Shown here: positions 45,146 through 56,419 of the stretch, one piece after another
Numbering within the stretch: the first letter of the stretch is position 1
Layout of the letters: each line of letters starts with the position of its first letter
The notes under the pieces: generated by a model
The model's input: only the letters and a program-made list of their open reading frames with translations
Database searches by the model: none
What the model was told of the DNA's origin: nothing
Translations under genes and position numbers: made by a program
From: Merzomyia westermanni
Lineage: Eukaryota; Arthropoda; Insecta; Diptera; Tephritidae
DNA length: 64,000 nucleotides
Direction of reading: 5' to 3'
NCBI GenBank assembly: GCA_949987695.1
Contig: OX465288.1
Span: 159,947,492 to 160,011,491 of the forward strand

Positions 45146-46929
45146 AATGGGGTAAGAAAGGAATAGTCTTGTCAAATGAATCACCCTTTCAAATATTTTC
45201 AATTGCACCGTCTTATATTTTTCCTTGATTGCAATGATGGCTTGGGTATTGTTTGTTCAGTTCTGGCATAGTTAGTTGATATTGTATACACTTCGGTTTG
45301 ATTTACTATTTGTTACTCTGTTTTCCTTCTCTTTCTTTTCTATCTTCATTGAAACAATTCATTTCCTCTTATGTCGACCACCAGGGTTGCGTCACCTTGA
45401 ATTATTTTTTATTGAAATTATTGAAGTAAACCTAAATTTTTTTCTTAGTGCTTTCCTGCACATTTTTTTGGACTTATTTAGGATAAGTTAAGATTTTACT
45501 TTAGTTTTATAGGGTTAATTGTGGATCAAAGCTTAACAAGATAAGGTTTCTGACGTGACTACTTGCTTTTATTCGGGTCTAATGGGCTAATTTCGAGATC
45601 AATATAGAACCATTTCGGGATGATTTCGTGATTTTTAATTTCAAGTCACTTCAGTTAACCTCCTTTTATCCCGAAATAACCCAAAAATCTTTAAAAATAC
45701 ACACTCTTATATCGAGGTACTTGCTTTTTATTAGTAATTTCTTAGATAGGCGGTATTAAAATTCAAGGTAGTCAGGCCTTTCCATCACCCTAATTTCACT
45801 TTAAGTCTATAATACTGTTGCTTAATTGCATGCGCTTAAGAATTCTACTCCTGCAGATCGGTGAGCAAGAAAGAGTAGAAAAATTGTCCATATAGATAGA
45901 TAGATACATCAAGCGAAAGCTAGAAAAATGTACTTTCCAAAAATTCAATGCCTCTATCTCTTCTAGTTATGGATATTTGAAAGCAAAAGGAAAAACTAAG
46001 TTTTCGTCATATATAAATTACCAATAGATGCACTATCCCTATTTGAGTTTAAATTGTAAACCATTCGTCGGTTTAAGCAATTAATTAAACTTTTTTGTAA
46101 TAAATTTCAAAACTTTTAATTAAAAAAACCTCTAAAATTTCTTTTCATTTATTTCTAAATCCTGCCAACTGATGTTTTTATGATTTTTTAATTGTTAAGA
46201 CATATCCGGTTTAAAATTTAAACTCTTTTCTTCACGCTCATTTTCTCGAAAACTGGCATAATTTGAATTCTAACCCAAATTTGGTTTGGACATATATATA
46301 GCCCAAAAAAGTTAAAATTTAGGCTAAAATTTTTATCCGTGTAAGAAAACAGTAGAATTTCCGTTCCTCGCGATTTACCTACTTTGTTGCAAGTTCAATT
46401 TTAGCTTCAGGGTCTAATCCTTTCTGACCAAACGCGTTAGCTATTAAAATTCATCAAAACTAAAATTTGATAATGGCTATTTATGATTTTGAGGTCAAGT
46501 TGTAGAATGATTTATTCAAAGACTATAGCCAGTAGCTTAAGCATCAGGTTTTGCTGATTTAGAAAACTCTAGCATATTCTTCAGAAAATAGATCATCGAA
46601 GAATGTCAATGAAACAGGATATAGAAGTATTGTTTAGGTTGATATTTAAGAGATTATTTACCGATTCGACCTCAGCTTCAAATGGGTAATTAACTAGGTT
46701 ACTACTTAATACAACATTGCAACTTCAATAATGGAGACAGAGAATACCTGTTTTCATATATCGTTGTATTTTCTGTGTTATTTCTAAATACGAATACGAA
46801 AAAATCAAGTCATACCAAAATTAAATAAGCAAAATGGGCTCATGCTTAGTTTTGACAGCTTATAGTCGATTTGCAGGGATGCGATATAGTATGTGAGCGT
46901 AAAGCTAAGTTCTGTGCATTTATTTTAGC
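45146..46929. other. No gene seen
   Basis: 45560-45680 has GGGATGATTTC/CCCGAAATAACCC words in inverse orientation, like 10190-10420. Otherwise featureless AT-rich DNA. Confidence 0.3.
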
Positions 46930-47379
46930 TAGAAATCGGTCAATGGTTGAAATTGAACCACAAAACTTTATTTCATTTTAACTATTTGCTATTCCTTTCA
47001 CTCGCCTTTTTTCCTTTCTTTCCGTGTCCTTTCCTTTCATTTCCTTTACCTTCCTTCACTTTCTTTTCATAAACGAATACAACAACAAAGCTAACTCCGG
47101 TGTTGAATACTCTTTATGAGTAATCAATTACTTTGTTTTTGTAAACACTGTTTGTATCATCAATGAAGTTTACATATTTGCTTACATTTTACATTGCTTG
47201 CTTAATGTTTCCAACAAAACAACTCTTCGTGCTCTCAGGCGATCCACCGACACTGTGCATCGTAGCCAGTAGGCAGTGACTATTCGAATAAAAAATCCAT
47301 TTTTTCGAAGGCTATGAAAAATTCAAATAATATTTATTCGAATAATAAGTATAGTAGGAATAAATTATTCGAATAAATA

Positions 47380-48682
47380 AAGGGTGTTTTTTTTACAGGT
47401 TTGTTTTTCGAATAGAGATAAAACTGGCATTTTGTGGTCAAATCTGGCAACTCTAATGTCATTTATGTTCAGGTTGGTTTGCCATTTCATCATGAACAGG
47501 TTGACAAAAGAACAACGCTTGCAAATCGTGCAAATTCATTTCGAAAATAATGGTTCAGTTCGCGAAGTTTACCGTGAGCTCCGTCCATTTTATGGTCGAC
47601 ATAATCGTCCATCAGAGCAATTAATTCGGTTAACCATGGATCGTTTTCGCACTACGTTTACTCTATGTGATAATACGCATCCGCAGAGACGTCGAACAGT
47701 GCGCACCGAAGAAACAATTGCCGCTGTAGAGCAAAGTGTTGAAGAGGACCCGAATGAATCGATTCGCCACCGTGCACAGCAATTGGAGCTTTGTCCATCA
47801 ACTTTATGGAAGATTTTGCGCAAAGATCTTGGCTTGCGACCTTACAAGATCCAGCTTGTGCAAGAATTAAAGCCGCGAGACCATGCAATGCGTCGTGATT
47901 TTGGTGTATGGGCCGAAAATGAGATTGATTTCGATGCTGATTTTCATCGCAAAATTTTGTTCAGTGATGAGGCTCATTTTTGGTTGAATGGCTACGTCAA
48001 CAAGCAAAATTGCCGCATTTGGAGTGAAGAGAATCCACATGAGACCCTTGAAACGCCATTACATCCACAAAAACTGACTGTTTGGTGTGCTCTATGGGCT
48101 GGTGGAGTCATTGGGCCATACTTCTTCCGCAATAATGCTGGAGAGGCAGCTACCGTTAATGGAGACCGGTATAGAGCCATGATAACCGACTATTTTGTTC
48201 CCGAATTGGATGGCATGAATGTGGATGAGTTGTGGTTCCAACAAGACGGCGCTACATGCCACACAGCGCACGTCACAATCGATTTATTGAAGGAAACATT
48301 CGATGAGCGCATAATTTCGCGGAATGGACCTGTCAATTGGCCACCAAGGTCGTGTGATTTGACACCATTGGATTATTTTCTTTGGGGATATGTGAAGTCG
48401 CTCGTCTACACCAACAAACCAGAAACGTTAGGGGAATTGGAAGCCAACATTCGTGGCGTTATTGCCGACATACGGCCCCATATGCTCGAAAAAGTGGTTG
48501 AAAATTGGACCTGTAGAATTGGCTTTATTCGAGCCAGCCGCGGCGGCCACATGCCCGAAATCATATTCAAACATTAATGGCATAAAATTATCCTTCCAAT
48601 ATAGCCAAATTGATGGACCTTAAAACGATTTTCTTGTGTTTTATTTCATTTCGAAGTTCTATACCCCTAAAAAAACACCCTT
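47380..48682 (+). mobile_element. DD41D IS630-Tc1-mariner transposon, copy 2 (complete)
   Basis: 1303 bp, ends AAGGGTGTTTTTTTTACAGG and (complemented) AAGGGTGTTTTTTTAGGGG, TA at 47378-47379 and 48683-48684. Same length and boundaries as the dead copy at 20862-22164. Confidence 0.97.
47492..48577 (+). CDS. DD41D (rosa-type spacing) transposase, intact frame
   Basis: 361 aa from the ATG at 47492; the frame is open further up to the GTG at 47384, but that lies in the inverted repeat, and related elements here also begin M-x-x-x-T-x-E-x-R. The N-terminal ~125 residues should form the paired-like helix-turn-helix DNA-binding region (LTKEQRLQIVQIHFENN; SIRHRAQQLELCPSTLWKIL). The catalytic triad is complete: D159 in FSDEAHF, D252 in WFQQDGATCH, D294 in LTPLDYFLWGY, with 92 and 41 residues between them (DD41D). 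It cuts at the inverted repeats and inserts into TA. No stop or shift and full family length, so it may be active. It ends RGGHMPEIIFKH as expected. Confidence 0.95.
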   Translation: MNRLTKEQRLQIVQIHFENNGSVREVYRELRPFYGRHNRPSEQLIRLTMDRFRTTFTLCDNTHPQRRRTVRTEETIAAVEQSVEEDPNESIRHRAQQLELCPSTLWKILRKDLGLRPYKIQLVQELKPRDHAMRRDFGVWAENEIDFDADFHRKILFSDEAHFWLNGYVNKQNCRIWSEENPHETLETPLHPQKLTVWCALWAGGVIGPYFFRNNAGEAATVNGDRYRAMITDYFVPELDGMNVDELWFQQDGATCHTAHVTIDLLKETFDERIISRNGPVNWPPRSCDLTPLDYFLWGYVKSLVYTNKPETLGELEANIRGVIADIRPHMLEKVVENWTCRIGFIRASRGGHMPEIIFKH

Positions 48683-49020
48683 TACTATTCGAATTTTTTT
48701 AAATGAATATTTTTATTCGTTTATTCTAGTAGTATTTATTCGAGTATTATTCGAAAATAGTCCCCCTACTAGTAGCCAGTGATCAATGCAATAACAACAA
48801 CTAAAGCAAAAATTTATGACACGTTTACTGACACAACTACGGCTTTATAGCGTGAATACATTTTTGGCATTTGTAGTGGTGTCATTTTCAAACTGATTTT
48901 TCTATATTATAAATAATTTTTTTTTATATTTTTTGATTGACTGCACTGCTGCTTGGATAGGCTTAACGATATATATGCAATTGTTTATACCTTAGATGTA
49001 TAGTTTGGCCGTTAAGCGGG

Positions 49021-49865
49021 ACATACTTTCTCAACTCACGCATTTATATTATAGATTTAAGGCATATGTAATCCTTGTCATATTACAAGATGAATAAATA
49101 TTATCTATAAATTAAAATTTGTTTAGAGAAACTCGCACTTAAATTTTATATTCTTCGTGCGAATAACGTGAAAATATCTAAAACGATTGTAATCAGTATG
49201 CAAAGTTCTTGATTTAATTCATTAACGCTTATATCTTAAATAGTTTGAAAAGTTGTTATAATCTTACTTCAAATCTTATTCAAAGTAGTATATAATACCT
49301 TCACTTGCAACATGTTGTACCTCTAAAGATATTTAATCGCACTACGCCCAACTCAAGTAGCTGTCAGTTACTTAGTCAACTGCCACTTGAGAATACAGAG
49401 AGCAAAGTTGCAACGTTTAATTACGCGTACATACACACCCACATATGTATGCACGTACAAGCTAGTTAAGTTGACTTATGTAGATATGTACTAACATACA
49501 TACTTACGGATAATGCACATCACTCACACTTCACGTCTGTTTTGGTATAATTTCACCAGTGCACGCACAACACGTCACTCATACGAACTGACAGCCGAGC
49601 GCGTTCGCGTTTTAATTACGAACGTTAATGAAAGAAATCCTAATTATGTTGTTGCAAAAGGGCACCACTACGTAACATTAACGCTTGTACACATGTACTT
49701 ACACGTTTATGTAGTTTTCTATAACTTTTGCTGCCAGCTTACTTACTTAGTAACTTGCTCGCTGTGCTAATTTGATTGTTTTGGACAATTTCGTTGAGTT
49801 TCATGCATTTTAAAAAAATTTTTTTTTTATTTGTTGCTTTTTGTTAATTCATATGTAAACATGTA
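49021..49865. other. No gene seen
   Basis: Short frames only, including a dipteran-looking CATACATACAT/CACGTAC-rich stretch at 49425-49505. Confidence 0.3.
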
Positions 49866-50409
49866 CGGGTTCCAGGCTACGCGGGGTTGATGGCACCGAA
49901 CGGGAGGACCACCTAGCCAGAAAAGCGGCAGCAACTAAACCCACTGGCCCAGAACCATTTCTGGCAATATGCTCTCACACTATAAAAGAAGAGCTGAGAA
50001 AAGAAGAGACCAACATGAGGAGGGTGTACTGGCAGCAGACTATAGGACTGCGCAGGCGAAAGCTGTGATGGGGGAATACAATAGCAAACGCTACAAATAA
50101 ATAATAACCCTACCCAAGAATAATCTCAGAATCATAACCGGGGTTCTCACAAGCCACTGCAGGCTAAATGCCCACCTGTACAAACTGGGCATCATGTCCA
50201 GCAGCCTTTGCCGACTCTGTGATGGGGATAATGAAACAGCGGAGCACATGCTGCGCACATGCGACGCCATCTCGAGAAGAAGACAGAAGCACCTAGGCTT
50301 CCCGACTCTAGAGTGCAAGCACATACATGGCACAAAGCCGATTTCCATACTGGATTTATTGAGGGGGGTCGGCCTAGATGTTGTTCGGGAGCCTACGAGG
50401 GCACAATAG
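49866..50409 (+). pseudogene. LINE ORF2 tail: RNase H remnant and CCHC-like finger
   Basis: 49866-50060 reads VPGYAGVDGTEREDHLARKA and continues KEELRKEETNMRRVYWQQT, the end of a LINE RNase H domain and the linker after it. After a stop and shifts (about 50068-50100), the frame resumes as LYKLGIMSSSLCRLCDGDNETAEHML and RTCDAISRRRQKHLG, the C-x2-C...H...C finger at the end of ORF2 in RNase H-bearing non-LTR clades. Ends near 50409. Different family from the RTs elsewhere in the window. Confidence 0.65.
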
Positions 50410-50479
50410 ATCTTAAGGTCGCAGTGCACGACCTCACTACTATTATCTTATAACTTTAAACGAGTTATTCTTGTATATT

Positions 50480-50995
50480 TGTATATCCACTACTATCTCA
50501 GGAAGGACTTAGCCGATTTGGATGAAATTTCGTATATGGGTAGTATTCTTTGTTTTAAGATTTTCTACTCTGGTGTTGCCATTTGGGGTGGTTCACAGGG
50601 TTGCCACCTATATCAATTTTTTTTAAATATTAAGCAATATATGGGGATATGGGTATCAAATGAAAGGTATTTTAGGCCGTATACCAACCAAAGCATTTTC
50701 GAGTAGGGTTGCCACCTGACCGCATTTTATTTATTCCTTCAGATATCGACCACTATCTCGGAAACGGCTAAACCGATTTCGATGAAATTTGGTAGATGGA
50801 TAGTATACTTCCTTCTAAGATTTTCTACTTAGATGTTGCCACTAAAGGAAGCTTAGAGTGTTGCCACCTTTCCGAATTTTTTTTAAACATTAAGCAATAT
50901 ATGGCAAAATGGGTATCAAACGGAAGGTATTTGAAGCCGTATACCAACCAGAATATTTTTAAGGAGGATTGCCACCTAGGGTTGCCACCGAGCAA
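50480..50995 (+). repeat. Tandem pair of about 255-bp units with TTGCCACC boxes
   Basis: Two units (about 50488-50735 and 50745-50990) share, in order, CCGATTT..GATGAAATTTNGTA, AAGATTTTCTACT, GTTGCCA, TTAAGCAATATATGG, GGGTATCAAA and CCGTATACCAACCA. Similarity is high but not perfect. No function visible. Confidence 0.75.
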
Positions 50996-51767
50996 GGCTC
51001 GGTCCCCCAGGTACTTATTATTAAACATGTACGCAATACGTACATTGACGAGCAAATCTGTAACTAAGTGTTGGGCTCACACGACATAGGCTTACAAGGT
51101 AATTTGTTGCCAAAACACAGCAGCAAAATTTCTGAGATTTAGAAATATAAAATTGAAGTACACACTTCCAAACATCAGCAATCAAACTTTTGAATCCCAA
51201 ATGGAAGTTCGGCAAATGAAAAGTTTATTAATTGCACTCCACATTTATATTTTAAAAGCTAAGAAAACTCACAGGTACCATGTCTTTGTTTAAGGAGATA
51301 TTTCTGCGGTTTTTTGGTGGCATAAATATGATGGTAGTCAGTCTTTAAAATTTCGTTTAAATCTTTTTACCTACAAAAAGGCAATTGCGATTGTTTTAGT
51401 TTTAGGTGCATATGTACATATTTTACTGCGTAGGTCGAATTCCAAAGATTCGAATTTTCACAAAACACTAGCACAGTTGTCCCAATGCTACTATGATAAC
51501 AGTTATTAGTGGATATGTTCTGTAATATGAGTGGACATATGGTCCCATATCAAAATATTTCAGAAAACTAAGGAAACCAATTAAGAAACATATTTTTTGC
51601 ATACTGAATATGTAGACACGGGGTTAGTGATCGAACCAAAAACCATGAAGATTTATGTTTTTACCAAACTGATTTTCACTTCGAATTTCGCGATGTTTAG
51701 ATTATTTCCACAAAAAAATTAGTTATCTCCAAGTTTAAAGTCATTCGCTCCAATAAAAATTTCCCAA
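50996..51767. other. No gene seen
   Basis: AT-rich with no coding signature between two tandem-repeat blocks. Confidence 0.3.
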
Positions 51768-52275
51768 AAATCGATGGCAAGATTCCCCCCGTTTTTCACC
51801 TATCGCGATCAGCGCGCCACCTAGCGTAATTTTATTTGCAACAAACCATACTGTCATCGTGTCCTTAGCTGGCCGAGATATTAGTTAGAACCGATAGCGA
51901 AATTCCCCCCTTTTCAGCGATTTTCAGTTATCTAGATCAACGCGCGACCTAACTGAATTTTGATTAGCAAGATTCTCAATTTCAAGCGGATTTTCGAAAT
52001 AGTTAGATCCGTGTGCCACCTAGCGAAATTTTTTTTCCAAATATTGCATTGCCACCTAGTCCTGAAGCATGTGACCAGTTTCAAGTTTCTACCTCGCCGG
52101 GAAGTTACTCAGAAATCGATCGCTAGATTCCCCCGTTTTACAGCGAATTTCATTTGTCTAGGTCAGCGCGCCATCTAGCAGAATTTTGATTCCTAAAAAT
52201 TATATGGTGATAGTGTCCTGAACTATGTGCTAAGTTTTAAATCCCTAAGTCACCAGGAAGGTAGTTAAAAGTCAA
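51768..52275 (+). repeat. Degenerate tandem repeat with GCGCCACCTAGC boxes
   Basis: Units start near 51768, 51888, 52000 (partial) and 52115. Each has AAATCGAT.GCAAGATTCCCCC, TTTTCAGCGA, ATCAGCGCGCCACCTAGC and AATTTTGATT in order. The GCGCCACCTAGC word stands out from the AT-rich background and is conserved between units better than the spacers. Confidence 0.65.
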
Positions 52276-52329
52276 TCGCAAAATTCCGAAAATTCGTATA
52301 GAAATGAGCGGTCAAACAAGCAAGAGACT

Positions 52330-53130
52330 TAATAAAAAGATAGCAAAAAAAAGTTCTATTATTGAAGCATAGGGAAGTTATAAAATTGATGTCTACAGGG
52401 CCACGTTGAGAACGAGCGCAACCAGTAGTTTTAGAAAGAAAAACAACTTGAGGCCGAAGGGCGTAAGTGTGAGAAGTTTGAGATGCTGCCTGATAGGAAT
52501 TCCCGGATTTGACTAGAAGATCGCGTGGATGACGGAAGATTTCAGGACCAGGGCACATTGGTTGGGGGCGATAATGACAGACCGGAAGTCGACTTACAGT
52601 CGGTACTTTCCGCGCTTTATTATTTTTGAGACGGAATGTTGCCTCATTTCATCATATTCGCCAGGGGTTGTCCTGTCGAGTTTATCAACTCCCTTGCAAA
52701 GTATCAACGGGAAAAGCTGTTCTCTTCGTAACCTAAGTACACTCGGTACGCTCATTTCCAAATCAAACAATGAAATACCGTTAGGGAGTTGTGATTCCTA
52801 CTCATGCTTTCGAATTTTACAGTGCATATTTAATCGCAGAATTGCTCGCAAGTAATTCTCCAAGTGCTTTAACATAATTCCTGTTTAGGCAAGTACATGC
52901 TACAACCGTGTTCTGAATAACGTTCTGCAGGATTTCGCCAGCATTTCCGCTTCGAGTTCATAAGTATGGGCCAATCCAGAAAAAGTTCCACTGCCACGAA
53001 AACTTGACAGACGAGAAATAAGAGCTTTCAAATTTCGTTTAATGTTGGATATAGGCAATAACGGTGGTCGCAACTCATAACAGCCTAAGTCGAACATCAT
53101 TCTATTGAAGCGGTTGCAGGACACGCTTGA
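52330..53130 (-). pseudogene. Decayed coding stretch, family not recognised
   Basis: Minus-strand frames hand over to one another in order: RFNRMMFDLGCYELRPPLLP (53110-), HTYELEAEMLAK, then after a shift EILQNVIQNTVVACTC and NRNYVKALGELLASNSAIK, then SLFDLEMSVPSVLRLRREQ, ending GEYDEMRQ near 52640 and further frame at 52558-52360. The succession of plausible peptides in different frames is what a dead gene or old retrocopy looks like. No domain identified; could also be a retroelement fragment. Confidence 0.3.
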
Positions 53131-54968
53131 AATCTCGAATCAACAGTCTATATTGGAAATAGATAGTTCACGTATGCATAGTGTTAAATTTAGAATGTAA
53201 AAGAGCTCTCTAATTTATTTAGTAGCTTTTAAATGTAAGAAAAATCAATTTACAAAAACAGTTATATCGACTTAGGCGACAATGAAATGTGGTCACAGAT
53301 ATATGCAGATGCCTCAAATTTTAATTAGTTTAGTGAGCGTTCCCGAGACTTGCAATAGAAAAGTTTAGTTTGTATGGGAGATGTCACAATGCCCTTTTTT
53401 TGTAATTTTATAACTTCCCTCCACTGCTTAGGGTTTTCAGAAGTAATTTCAAGATCACAGCTGTCTAAATGAAATAGCTATATTGTAAGAATTCGGTGAT
53501 GGTTAACAAGATCAACGGATATAAGGCCAATTGACACTATTTCGCATAGCAAAAGGTAAATAAAGTCAACCAAACTTTGGAAATATAGTCATTGATGTTA
53601 TTTCATAATTCAAATGGAAATAGCGTCAACATTGCATATAAAATTTCGAGTACAAATCGCGCGATTTTTTATCCTAATTTTAATATTAAATTAAACTATT
53701 GAAAACGGCGCAATAATTTAGAAATTTATCACATTGTGTATTTTTCATTTTTATACTACACATAGAGAATATGAAAAAACAATCACGCCATGTAAAGAAT
53801 CGCATCGCGGTGAAGCTGTGCAAATAAAAAGGAGAAATAAATCCAGTTGAAGTTAGTAAGAAATTTTCCATGCGAAATAAAGTAAATTGACTTTATTTCC
53901 GTTAATCTTGTAACCTGAGTATACAAATACAAACTCTCATAAAGTTTCATACAGTTATTCCAAAACTAAAGGACTAAATTTACGCAGGTCGTTATGATCA
54001 CTTGATTACACCTTTTGTTAGGTAAGTCTATGTATCTGTTTCTTCTGGCTTTCCAAGCGTCGGAACAAAGTTTTTAAACAAGTTTATGTGCTTGAAATCT
54101 GTGAATAATAAATAGTTCAACTTCTATAATATAGAATTGCGATAGAAAAATTAAGGAATAAGTCACTACAGGACTCTGCTAAAAACTTTGGGCAAAAATA
54201 CTGATACATTTCTATTGGTCTCAAGTTCATGTACTTTTTAAAACTAAAACATTTTACTAAGTAGTTTATAAGGCAAAATATAACTACTTCGATCATTTGC
54301 ACTAAGGTCTTCATAATGTAAAAATATCACACAGTAGTGCTTAGGGACCGCCAACTTACAAAATGCTCAGCTGTAATGTGAGGGTCAAGCTTGAATTTGT
54401 TAAAAAACATTTGGGAAAGTATCAGAAAACGCTGATTTTGGCTGTAAAGTTCAACTCACATATTGCTGTCCTAATTTATAGGTAACGGCAAAATCTATCG
54501 CTTCGTTAAAGTTACTATCGAAACTGTAGTCGGTCGCCTAAAAAGAAATTGTCTATCATTTCATGACCATTGTTCAAAAAAGAAGATCGATTTAACCAAA
54601 CATCGGTAATCTTTCAGCATTTGTACACTCACGCAGCATAAACCTAGAAGATTATGATTTAAAAAGTTTCTGAGGCGATGCATTAAACCTCCAGATTTTC
54701 CCAATTCTCGCGCAGCTTGGGCTTCGTTAAACGTGCATTAATGCGACCGTAGCCCTTAACGAAGGATCTACCCATTTATATGCGAAAATGTACACGATGT
54801 CTGCTTTAAAATTTGCATTAAACCTGTTCAAGTTCTCGCATTCCATATAACATCTTTATGTATTTATTTTGCAATTTTGATAAGATTGCTTTCATTTTTC
54901 GCCTTGTCTGCATTGTCTTACACATGTTTCGCATTTTTTACTTTTGTTATTTTGCGGTCTTATATATA
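53131..54968. other. No gene seen
   Basis: AT-rich intergenic sequence without recognisable repeats. Confidence 0.3.
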
Positions 54969-55014
54969 TACAGTTGTGTTCAATATAATAGTAGTGAAAT
55001 TAAATTGGATATCG

Positions 55015-55255
55015 TGATTGTTGTTGGAGCAAAGCTCGAATTTTTATGTTTGTTTGTTAATTGATATTAGAGGAAAAATTACAACGTTATGCACAGCGAT
55101 GGTATGGGATGACATGTTTCGAAGTGCCCAACTTCTCATCAGACCCCTTCTCGGACACTGAGATATGAACCCAAGTGTCTGCACCAAAGCCGCTGTTAGA
55201 GTACTCTAACAACTAAGCTATGATGCCCTGTAGCGTCACGATGCTTTTTTCCTCT
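55015..55255 (-). mobile_element. tRNA-derived SINE (family B), copy 1, 12-bp TSD
   Basis: Minus strand: A box TAGCTTAGTTG at about 55220-55210 and B-box-like GGGTTCATATC at about 55172-55162, tRNA-like spacing, ending in an AACAACAATC tail. The direct repeat ATTGGATATCGT flanks it (55003-55014, 55256-55267), interrupting the inverted repeat of the host element. Confidence 0.8.
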
Positions 55256-55764
55256 ATTGGATATCGTTAGACGAAATCAAAAAAAATTTAAATAAAAAAA
55301 GCAAAGTTCAGGAAAGTTTATTAAACTTTTAAAAATGTACAACAATATTTCAATATTTTTGATCAGAATTTTTAGAAAAATTTTGAGTACGCAACTTTAT
55401 AGGTCATTCAATCTCAGCCGTTAGAAATACCTACAAATTTCCTCTGAATTTTTAGAATTTTTTTGTCAAGGATGTTGGGTATTTTTTCCATACAAAATAA
55501 ATTTTTCTTCATGCACCCTTGACGAAAAAAATTTTAAAAATTCAGGAACATTTTTTGAGCGAGTTCTAACTTGCACAATGTCATACCAAAATTGATTGGT
55601 CTGCCAAGCTGCGTACTCAAAAATTTTCTAGAAATTCTGGCAATAAATTTTAAGTTTTTGATGGCCATTTTTTAAAGTTTAATTAACTTTCCTGAACTTT
55701 GTGTGAACTTTGAAATTCTTTTTTATATGGTTTCTATTATAGAATTCGCTATATTTTAATTTAT

Positions 55765-56012
55765 ATTTGATTGTTGTTGGAGCAAAGCTCGAATTTTTTT
55801 TTATGTTTGTTTGTTAATTGATATTAGAGAAAAGTTACAACGTTATGCACAGCGATGGTATGGGATGACATGTTTCGAAGTGCCCAGCTTCTCATCAGAC
55901 CCCTTCTCGGACACTGAGATACGAACCCAAGTGTCTGCACCAAAGCCGCTGTTAGAGTACTCTAACAACTAAGCTATGATGCCCTGTAGCGTCACGATGC
56001 ATTTTTCCTCTA
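55765..56012 (-). mobile_element. tRNA-derived SINE (family B), copy 2
   Basis: Almost identical to 55015-55255 and in the same orientation, with the same A and B boxes. The target duplication is not obvious. Both share a TTTTTCCTCTA junction at the head end. Confidence 0.75.
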
Positions 56013-56419
56013 ATGTGCCATTTGCTTATTCCTTTTATACATTCTTTGGTACATATATTTTATATGTCAACTCAAGGAAAGTGGAATATTTTTAGGCGCG
56101 TTCATAGAACAGTTTTAGATACAGAAGGGCTTTTTATATTTATTATTGAAATCACAGCTTCTTCTTATTTCGTAGAACGATATCAATTTTAGTTTCACTA
56201 CTATTATATTGAACACAGCTGTATATGCCTGGGGGTTGTCTGTCAGTTACTGAAATTACCAAATTGTTTTATTATAGTTCTGAAGATTTTCGATTTCCTA
56301 TTTTTAAACACTGCAAGTTTTAACATGCTACTTACATAAAAACTACGCACTAACATACATTAAAATAGCTTTATGTTATATAGATTTCGCCTACTGCTTA
56401 GTTGCCCCATCGAATTCAG

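Larger units (their letters stand above)
47271..48772. mobile_element. hAT-type MITE rich in ATTCGAATA, split by DD41D copy 2
   Basis: The 8-bp direct repeat TAGCCAGT lies at 47263-47270 and 48773-48780, and family X copy 2 has a single copy there. Ends CAGTGACTATTCGAATAA and (complemented) TAGGGGGACTATTTTCGAAT. Without the inner transposon it is about 200 bp, made mostly of TTCGAATA-type palindromic words. Non-coding. Confidence 0.7.
46930..49020. repeat. Family X repeat, copy 3, diverged and twice invaded
   Basis: CAATGGTTGAAATTGAACCA, then a TTCC tract, then CTCTTTATGAGTAATCAATT, CGTAGCCAGT, and a final TTTATACCTTAGATGTATAG follow the order of copy 2. It is interrupted at CGTAGCCAGT by a hAT-type MITE that itself holds a DD41D transposon. 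Confidence 0.65.
54971..56221. mobile_element. Tc1-like palindromic non-autonomous element with two SINEs
   Basis: Ends CAGTTGTGTTCAATATAATA (continuing GTAGTGAAATTAAATTGGAT) and its near-perfect complement at 56177-56221, with TA outside both (54969-54970, 56222-56223). The end sequence is of the kind seen in Tc1-like elements. The inner part also folds: AAAGTTCAGGAAAGTTTATT at about 55303 pairs with its complement at about 55680. No transposase. Confidence 0.8.

Noticed and set aside
47384..47491. N-terminal 36-codon extension of the intact transposase
   Set aside because: Begins at GTG inside the terminal inverted repeat, and related transposases here start at the equivalent of M37.
51768..52275. 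CRISPR-like array
   Set aside because: Eukaryotic context, units of uneven length (110-220 bases) and diverged; not direct repeats with unique spacers.
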